From positions 1 to 33,309 of the forward strand of contig JAPFEH010000086.1 in NCBI GenBank assembly GCA_026169195.1: 33,309 nt of DNA, in the 5' to 3' direction. This DNA comes from Dysosmobacter sp. GTDB lineage: Bacteria > Bacillota > Clostridia > Oscillospirales > Oscillospiraceae. Shown piece after piece: positions 31,051 to 33,309 of this stretch (the stretch's first letter is position 1; each line of letters starts with the position of its first letter). The position numbers were made by a program, and so were the translations under genes. The notes beneath the pieces are model-generated. The model did not search any database and was not told where the DNA came from. It saw only the letters and a program-made list of their open reading frames with translations.

Positions 31051-31515
31051 ATGAAGATCAAATACAATTCGGAGATCATCTCCGGACTTATTTTCTCTCT
31101 GGTCGGACTGGTTCTGTGGTTCCTGATTCCCTCTCAGGTCCAGACTCTGGAAAAAACAGCCATCAATGCGCAAACCTTTCCCCGAATTGCCATCGGAGGG
31201 CTGGTGCTGTTTTCCATCGGTCTTTTGCTGGAGGGGCTGTTTACGAAAGAAAAGCGGGAGATTGTTGTGACAGCAGAGAGCTTCCGCTCCACTGCCTTCA
31301 AAAAAGAGATGCGTTCGGTGGTATATGCGCTGTTTTTGATTGTGTACTGCCTGCTGATCGGACGTCTGGGCTATATCATCTCCACCGCGTTGCTGGTAGT
31401 TGCGGTGATGCTGTTCTATCGTGCGCGGAAATGGTATTACTATGCAATCCCTCTTGGCATGGTAGGCGTTGTGTACTATGTGTTCAAAGTCCTGCTGCGC
31501 ATTTCCCTGCCCTGA
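31051..31515 (+). CDS. tctB: TctB small membrane subunit of the tripartite tricarboxylate transporter
   Basis: The 154-residue protein has four predicted membrane helices: IISGLIFSLVGLVLWFLI, FPRIAIGGLVLFSIGLLLEG, SVVYALFLIVYCLLIGRLGYI with the next ALLVVAVMLFYRA, and YYAIPLGMVGVVYYVFKVLL. This is the usual TctB layout, and the protein partners the large TctA subunit. The start codon at 31051 has GAGGTG about 7 bases upstream. It lies between tctC (63 bases upstream, with a hairpin) and tctA (18 bases downstream). Confidence 0.9.
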   Translation: MKIKYNSEIISGLIFSLVGLVLWFLIPSQVQTLEKTAINAQTFPRIAIGGLVLFSIGLLLEGLFTKEKREIVVTAESFRSTAFKKEMRSVVYALFLIVYCLLIGRLGYIISTALLVVAVMLFYRARKWYYYAIPLGMVGVVYYVFKVLLRISLP

Positions 31516-31533
31516 CCAGAAAGGAGAAGGATT

Positions 31534-33039
31534 ATGGAACAATTTTTAGGCGGATTGGAAATTCTGGCACAGTGGCAGAATTTCCTGATTATCCCTCTGG
31601 GTCTGGCCATTGGCATTATTGTGGGTGCCATCCCCGGTCTGACCTCTGACCTTGGTATCATTCTCTGCATCCCCCTGACCTATGGCATGGACCCCACCAT
31701 GGCGATTTTGATGCTGCTGGCCATCTACTGCGGCGGTACCTATGGCGGCTCCATTACAGCAATCCTCATCAACACACCCGGTACATCGGCCAATGCGGCC
31801 ACGCTGTTCGACGGCTACCCGATGACGGTAAAGGGAAAGGCATTCAAGGCGCTGCAAATGGCGCTGTTTGCTTCGACCATCGGCGGTTTGATCAGTGCGC
31901 TTGCCTTGCTGTTTCTGGCGCCTCAGATCGCAAAGATCACCTTGCTGTTCGGGCCTGCAGAATACTTTGCTCTGGCGGTGTTTGGCCTGTCTGTCATTGC
32001 GGGCGTATCCAATAACAGCATTTTCAAGGGGCTGATCGGCGCTTGCATCGGCTTGTTCATGGCCACTGTCGGTATGGACAATATCAGCGGAACCACTCGT
32101 TTTACCTTTGGCAGCAACCGCCTCATGAGCGGCATTGACCTTATCATTGCCCTGATTGGACTGTTCGCCATCTCTGAGATCATGATGAAGTCCCAGTATG
32201 ACCCGAGAACGGATCACAAAACCATCAGTGCATCCAGCATTACCCGGGATAAAATCACAAAAGACGAATATCGCCGCTGCCGGAAGCCCATTGCTCTGGG
32301 TTCCCTCATCGGTGTTATCATTGGCGCCACCCCCGGTACCGGCGGCGGGCTGGCTGCTTTTATCGCCTATAACCAGACAAAACAGTCCTCCAAGCATCCG
32401 GAGACCTTCGGTCAGGGCGAGATCGAGGGCGTGGCGGCCTCTGAATCCGCCAACAATGGCGCCTGCGGTGCGACGATGATCCCCATGCTGACGCTTGGCG
32501 TTCCCGGTGACGGCGCGACTGCGATTCTCATGGGCGCCTTCATGATCCATGGCATGATCCCCGGCCCCACGCTGTTCAAGGAACAGGGCAATATCCTGTA
32601 TGCCATCATGCTGGGACTCATCGTGGTCAATGTATTCATGTACATCATCGGAAATGTGTTTACCAGATTCTACGCCCACATCACCCGGATTCCCTATGAG
32701 ATTCTGGCTGCCATCGTGCTGACTTTCTGCATTGCAGGCGCGTACTCGACCAACAATCGCCTGTATGATATCTATATCATCCTGATTTTCGGTATCGTGG
32801 CGTATTTCCTGCGGCGCATGGACTTCCAGCTGGTGCCCATTCTGCTGGGAATCGTTTTGGGACCTCTGGCTGAGAAAAATTTCCGTCGTGCACTGGTACT
32901 GTCCGATGGCAGTCTGGATATCTTCCTGACCCGCCCCATCAGCTGCGCGTTTATTGTGATCGCCATTGGTTCGATTGCATTGTTTGCATGGAGAAACCAC
33001 AAGGCAAAGATGGCTGAAAAGCAGGCCGGCGCACGGTAA
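31534..33039 (+). CDS. tctA: TctA large permease subunit of the tripartite tricarboxylate transporter
   Basis: The 501-residue protein has about eleven or twelve membrane helices and the TctA hallmark GGTYGGSITAILINTPGTSA followed by ATLFDGYPM, repeated in the second half in the form GATPGTGGGLAAFIAY and GVAASESANNGACGATMIPM. It forms the secondary, sodium- or proton-driven transport channel for the ligand delivered by TctC. ATG 31534 has AAAGGAGAAGG 4-9 bases upstream. The tctC-tctB-tctA order is the standard one. The substrate cannot be told from the sequence. Confidence 0.94.
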   Translation: MEQFLGGLEILAQWQNFLIIPLGLAIGIIVGAIPGLTSDLGIILCIPLTYGMDPTMAILMLLAIYCGGTYGGSITAILINTPGTSANAATLFDGYPMTVKGKAFKALQMALFASTIGGLISALALLFLAPQIAKITLLFGPAEYFALAVFGLSVIAGVSNNSIFKGLIGACIGLFMATVGMDNISGTTRFTFGSNRLMSGIDLIIALIGLFAISEIMMKSQYDPRTDHKTISASSITRDKITKDEYRRCRKPIALGSLIGVIIGATPGTGGGLAAFIAYNQTKQSSKHPETFGQGEIEGVAASESANNGACGATMIPMLTLGVPGDGATAILMGAFMIHGMIPGPTLFKEQGNILYAIMLGLIVVNVFMYIIGNVFTRFYAHITRIPYEILAAIVLTFCIAGAYSTNNRLYDIYIILIFGIVAYFLRRMDFQLVPILLGIVLGPLAEKNFRRALVLSDGSLDIFLTRPISCAFIVIAIGSIALFAWRNHKAKMAEKQAGAR

Positions 33040-33074
33040 TGGCGGCTTTGCCACAGAGCATCTGGAAAAAATCA

Positions 33075-33105
33075 CGGGGGAACAGCGGGACAGCTGTTCC
33101 CTCCG
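33075..33105 (+). terminator. Weak hairpin between tctA and the kinase gene
   Basis: GGGAACAGC pairs with GCTGTTCCC around a 6-base loop, followed by TCCGCTTTATT. The T-rich tail is poor, so it could be partial termination or an mRNA stem. Confidence 0.45.
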
Positions 33106-33136
33106 CTTTATTCAATCTATCATATGGAGGATGCGT

Positions 33137-33309
33137 ATGAACAAGCAATATGACGTTTTGGTGATCGGGCCTGTTTCTCTGGACCACAATATCGACTATC
33201 AGGGAAATGAACGCAAGGAAGTGGGGGGCGCAGTGGTGGCTTCCGGTTTTGCGGCGGCAAAAAGCGGCAACCGCACAGCCCTGTTCACCAAGCTGAATCC
33301 CGCTGACGC
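33137..33309 (+). CDS. PfkB-family carbohydrate kinase, N-terminal part (runs off the window)
   Basis: The 57 visible residues read DVLVIGPVSLDHNIDYQG and then KEVGGAVVASGFAAAKSGN and TALFTKLNP. This is the start of the ribokinase/PfkB fold, with the nucleoside- or sugar-binding aspartate (SLDHN) and the GG motif. ATG 33137 has GGAGG 6 bases upstream; ATG 33131 would leave no spacing. It follows tctA by 97 bases, so it is likely part of the operon and suggests that the imported substrate or its product is phosphorylated. The substrate is not identifiable. Confidence 0.8.
   Translation, partial: MNKQYDVLVIGPVSLDHNIDYQGNERKEVGGAVVASGFAAAKSGNRTALFTKLNPAD

Noticed and set aside
29899-33075. Long minus-strand frames (547 and 509 codons) opposite tctC, tctB and tctA
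   Set aside because: They are antisense to a complete, well-ordered transporter operon and show only shadow composition.

Overview
The window looks like chromosomal DNA from a Gram-positive anaerobe of the class Clostridia, probably family Oscillospiraceae (Oscillibacter/Dysosmobacter/Lawsonibacter-like). This is inference from content: GC-rich genes with strong AGGAGG ribosome binding sites, sigma-A type promoters, SLH-anchored S-layer protein, DUF4358 and other lipoproteins, an XpaC/TelA pair, a corrinoid-reactivation protein and a tripartite tricarboxylate transporter. No taxonomic marker was searched.

Layout. 1-164: tail of a membrane permease. 538-3160 (minus): a corrinoid-activation operon (MetH-activation-like protein and RACo-type ferredoxin/ATPase), whose leader carries the last ~40 codons of an otherwise missing AraC regulator. 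3275-4728 (minus): BrnQ branched-chain amino acid carrier with its own promoter and a hairpin terminator inside its short leader. 4892-5578: DUF4358 lipoprotein. 5656-7289 (minus): DUF362 ferredoxin-type protein and an unknown 137-aa protein. 7347-10463: murI, a DUF1934 protein and argS. 10616-12460: a lipoprotein and a DUF6512-like membrane protein. 12512-15697: xpaC-telA-TPM-domain operon. 15729-15981: a dense array of hairpins. 16134-19608: an S-layer protein gene with a structured leader, whose 3' end is fused in frame to a truncated tyrosine-recombinase-like gene. 19656-21728 (minus): secreted serine hydrolase. 21873-22712 (minus) and 22828-23142: pyridoxamine kinase and TfoX-N protein, expressed from overlapping divergent promoters, followed by tRNA-Leu. 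23451-24939: a less GC-rich stretch with two orphan membrane proteins driven by near-identical promoters. 25181-27570 (minus): dusB, ECF sigma factor and zinc-finger anti-sigma factor, overlapping by ATGA at both junctions. 27848-33309: LacI regulator with a perfect palindromic operator, MBL-fold hydrolase, TctC-TctB-TctA transporter and the start of a PfkB kinase.

How the parts work together. The right end reads as a catabolic operon: the LacI protein probably represses its own promoter; the Tct transporter brings in a small carboxylated or sugar-acid substrate; the MBL hydrolase and PfkB kinase probably process it. The dusB-sigma-anti-sigma block links a tRNA-modification gene to an envelope-stress type regulator. 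The strongest oddity is the S-layer/recombinase chimera at about 18997-19008. It may be a real rearrangement (even part of surface variation) or an assembly or amplification chimera, and the sequence alone cannot decide. No transposase, CRISPR array, rRNA or phage module was seen.
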